The notes beneath the pieces were generated by a model, which was given only the letters and a program-made list of their open reading frames with translations, made no database searches and had not been told where the DNA came from. A stretch of DNA of 16,347 bases from Allobutyricicoccus pentlandensis (GTDB lineage: Bacteria > Bacillota > Clostridia > Oscillospirales > QAMX01): contig CAJFPH010000032.1 of assembly GCA_904398645.1 (NCBI GenBank), positions 1 through 16,347 on the forward strand. The letters are read 5' to 3'. This document shows positions 1 through 6,772 of this stretch, piece by piece. The number at the start of each line of letters is the position of its first letter. Positions within the stretch are counted from its first letter, which is position 1. The position numbers and the translations under genes were made by a program.

Positions 1-1054
1 CAACATCCACACTCATGTTTTTCTCTTCAATGCGGCTTTCAAACTCCAAAATATTCAGCCGTATCATTTCACAGATGTCAAAGTTCGTAGGATGTAGCTG
101 AATCTGTCCAGATGAGAGCCGGCTCGCCTCCAGCATCCGCACGACAAGCCGCGAAAGGCGTCGTGTATCATGAGAAATAACCGTCAGATACTCGCGCTCA
201 CGTTCAGGCGGGATTGTACCATCCAAAATCCCATCTGCAAAACCTGCAATCGTTGTCATGGGCGTTTTCAATTCATGCGAGACGTTTGCAATAAACGACG
301 AGCGCAATTCCTCCAGCTTATTAAGCGACGCGGACATCTGATTCAAGCTGTGCGCCAGCTCTCCAATCTCATCGGTCCTGTCCTCCGGAATACGGACGGA
401 AAAATCGCCGAGCGCATACGCTCGCGTTGCCTTCGTCATGGCGCGCAGCGGCTTGGCCATACTCCTGGCCATGATATAGGAGACTATCATGCCGACCATT
501 AAAACAACCAAACCGATGATAAAGAAAATCTGCTGATAATATTCAAACATCTCCCGCGCAGAACCCGCAGATGCCGAGACAAAAACGGCCCCCAGCACAA
601 TCCCATCTGCGTTCACTACGCTGCGTCCGCTCGTATAGTTGACCGTGGTATACACGCCGCCCAACGTACCGACTTCCGCATAAGCGCCGTTTTCCGTAAC
701 GCGGCGCAAAATGTCTTCGGAAATCTTCGCTGAAAATCCTTCCGAGTAGCCCTCCCGGTTGGCATGGTACAAAAGAAGCCCATCTGCATCGCAGATAATA
801 ACCTGCTCATTGTTTTCATATACGATAGCAGTGATCCCCGCCACAAACATAGAATGAAGGAGCGCATTGTCTCTGCGTTCAAAAAAAAGTTCAGCCAAGT
901 TCGAGACGTTTTCGGAGTCCTGCTCAAGCATATCCTGCAGCTGCCCCAGCGTATACGTATACGACTGGACGATGTAACACACACCAAACAGGCTAAAGCA
1001 TATCAAAAGCAGCAACAGTGTCATCGTCAAATAACGCCAAAACAGGCTCTTCAT
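1..1054 (-). CDS. Sensor histidine kinase, HAMP/HisKA type (C-terminus cut by window edge)
   Basis: This is a membrane-bound sensor kinase that should phosphorylate the OmpR-type regulator encoded just upstream. The visible 351 residues show a first membrane helix at about 10-30, an extracytoplasmic sensor region at about 31-172 (PAS/Cache-like in feel, not identified further), a second helix at about 176-197, a HAMP segment at about 198-250 and the HisKA dimerisation helix with the phosphoacceptor in FIANVSHELKTPM, His260. The ATPase domain lies beyond the left edge. The ATG at 1054 is chosen because GGAG precedes it at normal spacing and the membrane helix follows directly. The gene starts 17 nt after the regulator stop, so the two are almost surely one operon. 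The signal sensed cannot be read from the sequence; a PhoR-like role is only a guess. Confidence 0.93.
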   Translation of the reverse strand, partial: MKSLFWRYLTMTLLLLLICFSLFGVCYIVQSYTYTLGQLQDMLEQDSENVSNLAELFFERRDNALLHSMFVAGITAIVYENNEQVIICDADGLLLYHANREGYSEGFSAKISEDILRRVTENGAYAEVGTLGGVYTTVNYTSGRSVVNADGIVLGAVFVSASAGSAREMFEYYQQIFFIIGLVVLMVGMIVSYIMARSMAKPLRAMTKATRAYALGDFSVRIPEDRTDEIGELAHSLNQMSASLNKLEELRSSFIANVSHELKTPMTTIAGFADGILDGTIPPEREREYLTVISHDTRRLSRLVVRMLEASRLSSGQIQLHPTNFDICEMIRLNILEFESRIEEKNMSVDV

Positions 1055-1071
1055 ATCAATTCTCCGGGTCT

Positions 1072-1761
1072 TTAAGAATTTTTCCTTAGTTCAAATTTAT
1101 AACCTACGCCCCATACGGTCGCCAGATCCCACTCGTCGCTGACATTCTCAAGTTTTTCACGCAGGCGCTTGACATGCACGTCAATCGTACGGGTATCGCC
1201 GAAATAATCAAATCCCCATACTTCATCCAGAAGCTGCGAACGCGTAAACACACGATTTGGGTTTGAAGCCAGGAAATAGAGGAGTTCTATTTCCTTCGGC
1301 GGCGTATCGACCTTTTTCCCGGCAACCGTCAAATCATACGCCTCCATGTCAATAATCAGGCCATCGAATACCAGGCGTTTGGAAGAAACGGTCTCCGGCG
1401 CATAGCGGCGCATTACCGCATGGACACGTGCGATTACCTCTTTCATCTCCAGCGGTTTCACAATATAATCGTCCGCGCCCATTTCCAGGCCGGAAATCTT
1501 ATCTGTTGTCTCGCCCTTTGCCGTGAGCATAATAATCGGCGTTGTGGATTCACGGCGGATCTCATGACATACCTGCCAACCGTCCATCACGGGCAACATG
1601 ATGTCCAGCAAAACGATGTCCGGCTCGACGCGCTTAAACTCTCGCAGACCGTTTCCACCATCAGCCGCGCCATAGACCTCAAACCCGTCCTTTTCCAGGT
1701 AAAGCCGCATCAGTTCGCGGATATTTGCATCGTCCTCTATAATCAATGCTTTTTTTGCCAT
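1072..1761 (-). CDS. OmpR/PhoB-family response regulator
   Basis: A 229-residue DNA-binding response regulator. The receiver domain (about 4-115) has the acidic pair D10/D11, phosphoacceptor Asp53 in VLLDIMLP, Thr80 and Lys102 in YIVKP. The C-terminal winged-helix domain (about 130-225) carries the typical RTIDVHVKRLREKL recognition region and the closing VWGVGYKF motif. The ATG is preceded by GGAGG about ten bases upstream. The histidine kinase follows 17 nt downstream and is the expected partner. Length and architecture are normal for the PhoP/WalR/OmpR group, and the exact subgroup cannot be fixed from sequence alone. The upstream region has a TATAAT and two TT(T/C)AC repeats 11 bp apart, which could be an autoregulatory site. 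Confidence 0.96.
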   Translation of the reverse strand: MAKKALIIEDDANIRELMRLYLEKDGFEVYGAADGGNGLREFKRVEPDIVLLDIMLPVMDGWQVCHEIRRESTTPIIMLTAKGETTDKISGLEMGADDYIVKPLEMKEVIARVHAVMRRYAPETVSSKRLVFDGLIIDMEAYDLTVAGKKVDTPPKEIELLYFLASNPNRVFTRSQLLDEVWGFDYFGDTRTIDVHVKRLREKLENVSDEWDLATVWGVGYKFELRKNS

Positions 1762-1799
1762 AGGAATAATGCCTCCAATCTTTTGTATCTTCCTGTCTC

Positions 1800-1842
1800 A
1801 TTATATTGCATTGCACGCGGTTTAGGGTGAATTTTCTGTAAA
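1800..1842 (-). promoter_or_regulatory. Possible promoter and 11-bp-spaced direct repeats upstream of the response regulator
   Basis: On the minus strand a perfect TATAAT lies at 1805-1800, but no good -35 hexamer sits 17 nt upstream. Instead TTTACA (1842-1837) and TTCACC (1831-1826) form tandem hexamers exactly 11 bp apart. That spacing is typical of OmpR/PhoB-family binding sites (PhoP-box-like). A -10 with regulator boxes replacing the -35 would fit an activated, autoregulated promoter. This is inference from short motifs. Confidence 0.4.
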
Positions 1843-1844
1843 CA

Positions 1845-3194
1845 TTAAATCCCGTTAAAAGTATCGTTTCTTCTATATTTTTTACGCGGTGAGGCCAGCA
1901 TTTTCAGTTTTAAAGCATCGTTTGCGGCGCTCGGCAAAAGGCGGACGATCGTGACAAGATTCGGCGCCATCATAAAAACGCAGAAAATATCGGAAAGGGT
2001 CCAGGCAAGTTCCATGGACGCCATGCCGCCGGCGAAGGTTGCCGCTATCCAAGCCACGGAAAAAATACGCACCGCACGTCTTGAAAACAGGAATCGGAAG
2101 GCCTGCTCCGCAATGTAGTACCAACCCACAATGGTAGAAAATCCGAGAATCGTAATGCTGACCGGCAGGACGTAGCGTCCAATAACCGGAACAAGCGTAA
2201 ACGCATAATCTGCAAGCGCCAACGCATCTTCGAATCCATAACCGCCATGCAGAGCCGCCGCGACAAAGGTTACGCCCGTCATAGCAGCCAGCACCAGCGT
2301 ATCCCATACGGTAGAGCAGGCGCACCCCATTGCCTGTTCCGCCGCCACGCCGCGGCCCGCCGCAGAGGCGCTGATTCCCGCAGTTCCCATTCCCGCCTCA
2401 CTGGAGAAAAGGCCGCGCGCAACCCCCCATCGAGCGGCGCGTCCCATGCCATAACCGGTAACACCCGAGACCGCACACGCGGGTGTAAACGCCTCTTGTA
2501 AAATTAGCGTGAGTGCATTTACGAGTTGGTCGCGGCAAATAAACAACACCGTCAGACATACGCCAATATATAGGACAATCATAACCGGAACGGCGCTTGT
2601 GCAGAAATCAAAAATAGTTTTTGCTCCGCCTAAAATGACAATTGCAGCAAGAACTGTAATGACTGCCGCAAGAAGTGCTGTTGGAAAGTTTCCGTCGTTC
2701 CCGAGCACCTCACAAATAGAGTTTGCAGGGATTAATGCTCCCATGGCGATACCACACAGGCACACCGCCGCAGCATAGAGTAACGCACTTTTGTGATACC
2801 CAGTCACGCGCATGGTATGCATTGGCCCGCCCTGCGGCGTACCATCCGCCTCCAAATTGCGGTACTTGAGGGAAAACAGACATTCCGCATATTGCACGCC
2901 GACGCCAACCAACCCGGCAAGCCAGCACCAAAATACGGCCCCTGCTCCTCCAAGCGAAATAGCCAGAGCAACACCAACGATATTTCCGACGCCAAGTACC
3001 GCCGCCAGACTGACGCTGAGACTTTTATAGACACCGCTTTTGCCTGAAAACGTTGTGCGGATTCCAAGCGGGATATAGCGCTGTGGAAAACCGGTTTTCC
3101 AGGAAATGTAGGCAGAAATCAAAAACAAAGCAAATACGACAGGCGCACTCCAGAGAATATCGGAAATGCGCGTTAGTACGGAGAGTATATCCAT
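1845..3194 (-). CDS. Alanine/glycine:sodium symporter (AGCS family)
   Basis: A 449-residue, very hydrophobic secondary transporter that would import a small neutral amino acid (alanine or glycine) with Na+. Family signatures are clear: GVGNIVGVALAISLGGAGAVFW at about 68-89, QGGPMHTM at about 121-128, and the late ARGLFSSEAGMGTAG block. About ten or eleven membrane helices can be counted. The start at 3194 is chosen over an in-frame upstream extension to 3419, because GGAGG lies 7 nt before it, the protein then has family length, and the extension would run antisense through the efp promoter and start. It is divergent from efp. The gap to the response regulator is 83 nt with no evident terminator, so read-through into the two-component genes is possible. 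Confidence 0.95.
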   Translation of the reverse strand: MDILSVLTRISDILWSAPVVFALFLISAYISWKTGFPQRYIPLGIRTTFSGKSGVYKSLSVSLAAVLGVGNIVGVALAISLGGAGAVFWCWLAGLVGVGVQYAECLFSLKYRNLEADGTPQGGPMHTMRVTGYHKSALLYAAAVCLCGIAMGALIPANSICEVLGNDGNFPTALLAAVITVLAAIVILGGAKTIFDFCTSAVPVMIVLYIGVCLTVLFICRDQLVNALTLILQEAFTPACAVSGVTGYGMGRAARWGVARGLFSSEAGMGTAGISASAAGRGVAAEQAMGCACSTVWDTLVLAAMTGVTFVAAALHGGYGFEDALALADYAFTLVPVIGRYVLPVSITILGFSTIVGWYYIAEQAFRFLFSRRAVRIFSVAWIAATFAGGMASMELAWTLSDIFCVFMMAPNLVTIVRLLPSAANDALKLKMLASPRKKYRRNDTFNGI

Positions 3195-3321
3195 TGTCAG
3201 CCTCCAGAATTTATAAATAACGCATTTGGCATATTTGTGATTCATCGCGCCAAAATATCGTATGCCGCCGGCGTATTTGTTATGCGTAAAAGCAAATTTA
3301 TCACAAAATGCAATCTTATGC

Positions 3322-3350
3322 TTGCCAAGTAGCATATTTCGTCGTATAAT
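3322..3350 (+). promoter_or_regulatory. Sigma-A-type promoter for efp operon
   Basis: TTGCCA at 3322-3327 and a perfect TATAAT at 3345-3350 are separated by exactly 17 nt. Transcription would begin near 3357, giving a leader of about 37 nt before the efp ATG with its GGAGG at 3382-3386. The position inside the 199-bp divergent gap with the symporter supports it. Confidence 0.8.
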
Positions 3351-3393
3351 AAAAATGTCTATAAGGAATTTATATATCGATGGAGGTTTTTCT

Positions 3394-3951
3394 ATGATCA
3401 CTGCCGGCGATTTCCGCAACGGTGTTACTTTTGAAATGGATGGACAGGTCTGTCAGGTTGTCGAATTCCAGCACGTGAAGCCGGGTAAAGGCGCCGCCTT
3501 TGTCCGCACTAAAATAAAAAATGTCATTACCGGCGCTGTCACGGAGCGTACATTCAGCCCGACCGATAAGTTTGAAAACGCTTATGTTGAACGCCGCGAA
3601 ATGCAGTATCTCTATGCAGACGGTGACCTTTATTATTTTATGGATATGGATACTTTCGAGCAAATTCCGATTGATTCCCATGTATTAGGCGATAGTCTGA
3701 AATTTGTCAAAGAGGAAATGATGGTTAAGATTCTCTCCTATAAGGGGAATGTCTTTGCGGTCGAACCTCCCACGTTTGTGGAGCTTGAAGTTACGGCAAC
3801 GGAACCCGGGGTCCGCGGTGATACCGCCACGAACACCATGAAGCCTGCAACATTGGAGACAGGCGCGGAGATTAAGGTTCCGCTCTTCATCAATATCGGC
3901 GATAAAATTAAAATCGATACTCGCGTTGGCGAGTATTTAAGCCGCGCTTAA
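3394..3951 (+). CDS. efp: Translation elongation factor P
   Basis: EF-P binds ribosomes stalled at polyproline stretches, near the E site, and stimulates peptide bond formation. The 185-residue product has the normal family length and three beta domains: KOW-like (about 1-62), OB (about 65-125) and C-terminal OB (about 130-185). The tip loop reads HVKPGKGAAF with Lys32, the position that is post-translationally modified in Firmicutes (5-aminopentanol in Bacillus, as known for the family). No modifying enzyme gene is visible in the window. The ATG at 3394 follows GGAGG at the right distance; an in-frame extension upstream to 3262 has no such site and overlaps the promoter. It is first gene of a three-gene operon ending at the hairpin at 4757. 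Confidence 0.98.
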   Translation: MITAGDFRNGVTFEMDGQVCQVVEFQHVKPGKGAAFVRTKIKNVITGAVTERTFSPTDKFENAYVERREMQYLYADGDLYYFMDMDTFEQIPIDSHVLGDSLKFVKEEMMVKILSYKGNVFAVEPPTFVELEVTATEPGVRGDTATNTMKPATLETGAEIKVPLFINIGDKIKIDTRVGEYLSRA

Positions 3952-3971
3952 TTTTGCGGCAGGAGGAAATT

Positions 3972-4409
3972 ATGACGTCTCAGGAAAAAGTTGCATATTT
4001 AAAAGGCTTGATGGCCGGCCTTGAGCTGGATCCCGAAAAGAAAGAAACCAAAGTATTAAACGCTATGGCAGATGTCCTTGACGATATTGTCCACGACATG
4101 CTGGATATTGAAGACGATATCATTGATATCGGCGAGCAGGTTGACGGTATCGATGAAGATCTCACCTCTCTTGAGGATGATTTCTATGATGACGAAGAGG
4201 AGGATGAGGAAGACGAAGAAGACGACGACTTCTTCGAAATTAAATGTCCTGGCTGCGGTGAAGAGCTTTATATTGACGGCGGTGTTCTCGAGGAGGGGTC
4301 TCTTGAATGCCCCCAGTGCGGACGTGTCATAGAGTTCCATACTGCTTGTGATTGCGGCTGCGATCACTGTGGCAGCGAGTGTGAAGAAGAGGACGGAAAC
4401 AATGATTAA
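3972..4409 (+). CDS. CD1247-type N-terminal domain protein with acidic hinge and zinc ribbon
   Basis: A 145-residue soluble protein of unknown function. The N-terminus, EKVAYLKGLMAGLELD, matches what I recall of the CD1247 N-terminal family found in Clostridia, and is followed by a helical, acidic stretch to about residue 68. Residues 69-86 are almost purely Asp/Glu. A CPGC...CPQC zinc ribbon (92-95 and 113-116) follows, then a tail with five more cysteines (126, 128, 130, 133, 137). The ATG at 3972 follows AGGAGG directly upstream; a start at 3954 lacks one. The gene begins 20 nt after efp and its stop is overlapped by the next gene, so all three are co-transcribed. The cysteines suggest metal binding; RNA or ribosome association is only a guess from the efp linkage. 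Confidence 0.85.
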   Translation: MTSQEKVAYLKGLMAGLELDPEKKETKVLNAMADVLDDIVHDMLDIEDDIIDIGEQVDGIDEDLTSLEDDFYDDEEEDEEDEEDDDFFEIKCPGCGEELYIDGGVLEEGSLECPQCGRVIEFHTACDCGCDHCGSECEEEDGNND

Positions 4410-4746
4410 GCGCAGGTCTGAGATGCAAACCCGTGTTGTGGAAGGCGCGCGCGGTGGTAACGGCTGCGTACAGTTTCTTGATCTTATGAGGGAAGAAGAA
4501 ACCCTCGGTAAATTGCGTGTTGCCTGTGAGATCACGCTTGAAAAGGGCTGTTCCATAGGCCGGCATCCGCACGGACCGGACGCTGAAATTTATATCATGA
4601 CGCAGGGTACGGCTGTGGTAGACGACAACGGCGAAATTTCAACGGTTTCGGCCGGCGATGTCATCTATACAGGTGGCGGAGCGTTTCACGCGCTTGCAAA
4701 CGAAGAAGACAAGCCAGTAAAACTCTTTGCATTGGTTATCAATTAA
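4402..4746 (+). CDS. Small single-domain cupin protein
   Basis: A 114-residue cupin_2-type beta barrel. The first cupin motif is visible as GRHPHGPDAEIYIMTQG with His55, His57 and Glu62 as likely metal ligands. The second is GDVIYTGGGAFHALAN with His96. A bound divalent metal is therefore likely; the substrate or partner is unknown. The ATG at 4402 overlaps the end of the CD1247-type gene by 8 nt (ATGATTAA), which implies translational coupling. The frame stays open upstream to 4348, but those codons would overlap the previous gene by about 60 nt. The operon ends at the terminator 10 nt downstream. Confidence 0.88.
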   Translation: MIKRRSEMQTRVVEGARGGNGCVQFLDLMREEETLGKLRVACEITLEKGCSIGRHPHGPDAEIYIMTQGTAVVDDNGEISTVSAGDVIYTGGGAFHALANEEDKPVKLFALVIN

Positions 4747-4756
4747 CAGTTTACAT

Positions 4757-4785
4757 GTCTGTCAGCTTGCTGGCAGACTTTTTTT
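4757..4785 (+). terminator. Intrinsic terminator of the efp operon
   Basis: A 10-bp stem (GTCTGTCAGC / GCTGGCAGAC, one G-U pair) with a 2-nt loop is followed directly by seven T. It lies 10 nt after the cupin stop codon. Confidence 0.92.
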
Positions 4786-4794
4786 ATTCAGCAA

Positions 4795-4859
4795 TGGAAA
4801 GTTTCCTTGACATTGATGTGTTTCTGTGTTATCATGTATATGGAAAGTAAACTTGACAT
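4795..4859 (+). repeat. Two 19-bp direct repeats flanking the XRE promoter (putative autoregulatory operators)
   Basis: TGGAAAGTttcCTTGACAT at 4795-4813 recurs as TGGAAAGTaaaCTTGACAT at 4841-4859; 16 of 19 positions match and the three differences are contiguous. The first copy contains the -35 hexamer and the second covers the expected transcription start. The centre of copy one is the palindrome GGAAAGTTTCC, and copy two has AAGT-AA-ACTT. The placement is that of a repressor operator, presumably for the small XRE regulator encoded 15 nt downstream. Confidence 0.75.
4807..4835 (+). promoter_or_regulatory. Sigma-A-type promoter for the XRE/membrane protein pair
   Basis: A perfect TTGACA (4807-4812), a 17-nt spacer and TATCAT (4830-4835) preceded by an extended -10 TG at 4827-4828. 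Transcription would start near 4842, inside the second direct repeat. Confidence 0.82.
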
Positions 4860-4874
4860 CAAAGGGATCTGCAA

Positions 4875-5075
4875 ATGAAAAATCGCCTGGAAGAACTGAG
4901 AAAACAACGCGGTATACGGCAGGAGGATCTGGCAGAAGTGCTCGGTGTATCCCGGCAGACAATTGGTTCCCTGGAAAATGGGCGCTACAATCCCTCCATT
5001 CTCTTAGCCTACAAGATATCGCGCTATTTTAAATGCACCATAGAAGACATTTTCATCTACGAGGAGGAAACATGA
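4875..5075 (+). CDS. Small XRE-family transcriptional regulator
   Basis: A 66-residue protein that is essentially one Cro/CI-type helix-turn-helix domain. The HTH is QEDLAEVLGVSRQTIGSLEN (about 16-35), followed by the family-typical NGRYNPS and a final helix pair ending TIEDIF. The start follows an AAAGGG-like site. No sensor domain is present, so activity is probably set by partner binding or concentration. It is followed after one base by a four-helix membrane protein gene, a pairing seen widely in Firmicutes (established pattern), and it is preceded by two near-identical operator-like repeats, which suggests autorepression. Confidence 0.93.
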   Translation: MKNRLEELRKQRGIRQEDLAEVLGVSRQTIGSLENGRYNPSILLAYKISRYFKCTIEDIFIYEEET

Positions 5076-5076
5076 C

Positions 5077-5484
5077 ATGCGGTTATTTTCCAGAGCATAT
5101 TTTGATACTTTATTTACAATTGGTCTTTTACTTGCGGTAACTGTGAACCTCAACCGCCAATATCTATTTCTGCCTGATTTTGTTTCGGGATTTTTTACAG
5201 GACTCTCCCTTATGCTTCTACTGTTGGCCGGATCGCTTCGTTATATAAAGCCGCTGCAAAAGCGTCTCTCCATCGCTGCCAGCGACGAACGCATTCAGAT
5301 CATTAAAGGCCGTGCATTTGAGTCGGCATATGCCGCCGCACTATTGGCCGGCACTGCCGCCGTGGTTATTTTGGGTTTTTTCGGCGAACCATATTATTAT
5401 ATTTCTTTTGGCATCGCAGGATTATTGTTCCTGGAAAGTTTTATATTTGGCCTTGCAAAAGTTGTATTGTCTCATAAAATGTAA
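5077..5484 (+). CDS. Four-helix integral membrane protein linked to XRE regulator
   Basis: A 135-residue protein with four predicted membrane helices (about 10-26, 33-54, 82-101 and 106-128). Between helices two and three is a short charged stretch, ASDERIQIIKGRAFESAY; a DER...KA-type segment also occurs in DUF2178-like membrane proteins that accompany XRE regulators. That resemblance is recalled, not computed. The start at 5077 sits one base after the regulator stop, with GAGGAGG inside the regulator's last codons, so translation is coupled. Function is unknown; it may modulate the regulator or serve in envelope stress or antimicrobial tolerance, which is inference from similar gene pairs. 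Confidence 0.85.
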   Translation: MRLFSRAYFDTLFTIGLLLAVTVNLNRQYLFLPDFVSGFFTGLSLMLLLLAGSLRYIKPLQKRLSIAASDERIQIIKGRAFESAYAAALLAGTAAVVILGFFGEPYYYISFGIAGLLFLESFIFGLAKVVLSHKM

Positions 5485-5513
5485 TCTAAATTACCTAAGG
5501 TGAATCTCATAAA

Positions 5514-5556
5514 AACAGCGCTGCACCCAGTCGGGAATTGCAGCGCTGTTATATTT
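5514..5556 (+). terminator. Terminator after the membrane protein gene
   Basis: A perfect 12-bp inverted repeat (AACAGCGCTGCA at 5514-5525, TGCAGCGCTGTT at 5539-5550) with a 13-nt loop is followed by A-TA-TTTTT. It lies about 30 nt after the stop codon. Confidence 0.85.
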
Positions 5557-5894
5557 TTCATGGTCTTTGGTACGCTGTAGACAGGACAGCGCGGTATTAT
5601 TTCTATTGGTATCCGCATATTCCCCAAACCGTTTTCCTGCGCAGGTGAATCCCGCAGCACAGAGCGTTATCCCCTTGCCAAAGATAAATATCTCGTTTCA
5701 TTGGCTCCAGATCAGCCAAATTGGTAACACCCTTTCACCTTATTTCCTCCTGGAAACAGGTATCCTGTATTTTCAAAAATTGACCATCTGCCGGACGCGG
5801 CATACGAATCTCAAGCAGCGAACACAGAATTTACTTCAAAGCAAATGCGGTCCGTTTTCTGATTTGCTTTCATTCGTAAAATAACGGAGAAAAT
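5557..5894. other. Gene-poor stretch of about 340 bp, no supportable gene
   Basis: I find no convincing coding sequence here on either strand. The longest open frame (plus strand, 5567-5884, 105 codons) starts with TTG, has no ribosome binding site, and encodes a peptide without recognisable features, so I do not call it. Short open pieces in several frames have protein-like composition but are interrupted by stops: plus strand about 5740-5850, ending in DHLPDAAYESQAANTEF-like residues, and minus strand about 5710-5500. This could be the remains of a decayed gene. The stretch ends at a hairpin with a T tract on the plus strand. Confidence 0.5.
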
Positions 5895-5929
5895 CCCCGC
5901 AAACATATCTCGCCTGCGGGGCATTTTTT
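5895..5929. terminator. Probable bidirectional terminator
   Basis: CCCCGCA (5895-5901) pairs with TGCGGGG (5915-5921) across a 13-nt loop. Six T follow on the plus strand at 5924-5929; on the minus strand the stem is followed by ATTTTCT. It lies 62 nt past the end of the minus-strand oxidoreductase gene, so it may serve that gene, but the better T tract faces plus-strand transcription. Confidence 0.65.
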
Positions 5930-5991
5930 CATCACATGGATTTCTTCAGATTTCGTCGTCAACAACAGAAATTGCCGTTGCCGCGTATACG

Positions 5992-6621
5992 TTATTTTCT
6001 GACAACGCTGATGCGCTGCTGAATATGTCTGCCCTCGGTGATTTCATCTACCAAAGCAATGGCGTAATCAGCATAACTAATTATGCTCTCACCCCGGCTG
6101 TTTAGGGTCATCTCCTCGCCACCTAAAATATATGCGCCGGTTCTCTCTCCGTCAGCTTGAAAATCTCCGGCAGGACTTACAAAAGTCCACTGGACATCAT
6201 TTCTCTCGCGCAGCTCAGCAAGTGCCTTGCCCTGTGCCTTGGCCAACGGTAAAAATTGTGGTGGAAAATCCGGGCCATCAGAAACAACGGCCGTATGTTC
6301 CGGATTTACATATAGGCTCCCCGCGCCCCCAACAACAAGCAATCGGGTCTTTCTGCCAGAGAGGATATCGCACAGATGTTTTAAAGATTCGCTGTGTCTG
6401 GGTAGCTCTTCTTCTTTCCACACGCCAAATGCATCAACAACAACATCAAAGTCCTTCAGATCGGCCGCCGTTAAATCAAAAAGATCCTTTTGTATTACTT
6501 TTTTAGCAACCGTTCTGTTCTCCTCCCGTACGACAGCAGTGACATCCAAACCTCTTTCAACCGCCTCTTTTGTGATCAGCGTTCCAACTCTGCCATTCGC
6601 ACAAACAACTGCAATCTTCAT
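5992..6621 (-). CDS. NAD(P)H-binding Rossmann protein, YwnB-like (COG2910 type)
   Basis: A 209-residue atypical short-chain dehydrogenase-like protein of the YwnB / putative NADH-flavin reductase group. The dinucleotide-binding turn is MKIAVVCANGRVG: of the three glycines of a GxxGxxG motif, the first is replaced by Cys7, while Gly10 and Gly13 are present. Further family-like features are VVVDAFG after strand four, LLVVGGAGSLYV, and WTFVSPAGDF. There is no classical YxxxK catalytic pair. The ATG at 6621 has GGAGG 7-8 nt upstream; the frame is open further upstream to 6687, but that would consume the promoter and operator. An Rrf2 regulator gene lies upstream, the same neighbour pairing as ywnA-ywnB in Bacillus subtilis. 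A role in redox or electrophile stress is inferred. Confidence 0.9.
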   Translation of the reverse strand: MKIAVVCANGRVGTLITKEAVERGLDVTAVVREENRTVAKKVIQKDLFDLTAADLKDFDVVVDAFGVWKEEELPRHSESLKHLCDILSGRKTRLLVVGGAGSLYVNPEHTAVVSDGPDFPPQFLPLAKAQGKALAELRERNDVQWTFVSPAGDFQADGERTGAYILGGEEMTLNSRGESIISYADYAIALVDEITEGRHIQQRISVVRK

Positions 6622-6643
6622 AATGAATACCTCCGTAAGTGTT

Positions 6644-6676
6644 ATGATAATATTGTAACCATTTCGATTACAACAA
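6644..6676 (-). promoter_or_regulatory. Probable promoter of the YwnB-like gene
   Basis: On the minus strand TTGTTG (6676-6671) and TATTAT (6652-6647) are 18 nt apart; TATCAT at 6649-6644 is an alternative -10. Operator copy A lies exactly in the spacer, which would suit repression. Hexamer choice is uncertain because the region is AT rich. Confidence 0.5.
6653..6673. promoter_or_regulatory. Operator A, TTGTAA-N9-TTACAA
   Basis: A perfect 6-bp inverted repeat with a 9-nt spacer, between the -35 and -10 of the YwnB-like gene. The same motif recurs at 6695-6715 and, with one mismatch per arm, at 7271-7291 upstream of the Rrf2 gene. It is the likely binding site of that Rrf2 regulator. Confidence 0.72.
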
Positions 6677-6689
6677 CAATATAACACAC

Positions 6690-6720
6690 TTCTGTTGTAA
6701 TGTAAATAGTTACAACAGAA
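6690..6720. promoter_or_regulatory. Operator B, extended inverted repeat
   Basis: TTCTGTTGTAA (6690-6700) and TTACAACAGAA (6710-6720) are perfect 11-bp inverted arms around a 9-nt spacer, with the TTGTAA-N9-TTACAA core at 6695-6715. Its centre is 42 bp (four helical turns) from that of operator A, so two dimers could bind on the same face of the DNA. Confidence 0.75.
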
Positions 6721-6725
6721 TTTTT

Positions 6726-6770
6726 AAAAGTAAGCCATACGTCTTGTCAAAGACGGTATGGCTTACTTTT
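6726..6770 (-). terminator. Long hairpin terminator after the Rrf2 gene
   Basis: AAAAGTAAGCCATAC (6726-6740) and GTATGGCTTACTTTT (6756-6770) are perfect 15-bp inverted arms. A further five pairs (GTCTT/AAGAC) close on a GTCA loop with a single bulged G at 6755, giving about 20 bp in all. It begins 3 nt after the Rrf2 stop. On the minus strand the stem ends in CTTTT but no long U tract follows, so it could also be an mRNA-stabilising or processing structure. Confidence 0.65.
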
Positions 6771-6772
6771 AG

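Noticed and set aside
3261..3275. Near-palindrome TATGCCGCCGGCGTA between the divergent symporter and efp genes
   Set aside because: One mismatch in 7-bp arms, single copy and no partner regulator; not enough to call an operator.
3195..3419. N-terminal extension of the symporter to 3419
   Set aside because: It lacks a ribosome binding site, runs antisense across the efp promoter and start, and makes the protein too long; GGAGG supports the start at 3194.
4056..4556. 166-codon minus-strand open frame across the CD1247-type and cupin genes
   Set aside because: Antisense shadow of two well-supported genes; no ribosome binding site.
5567..5884. 105-codon plus-strand open frame
   Set aside because: TTG start without a ribosome binding site, no recognisable features, and composition like non-coding DNA.
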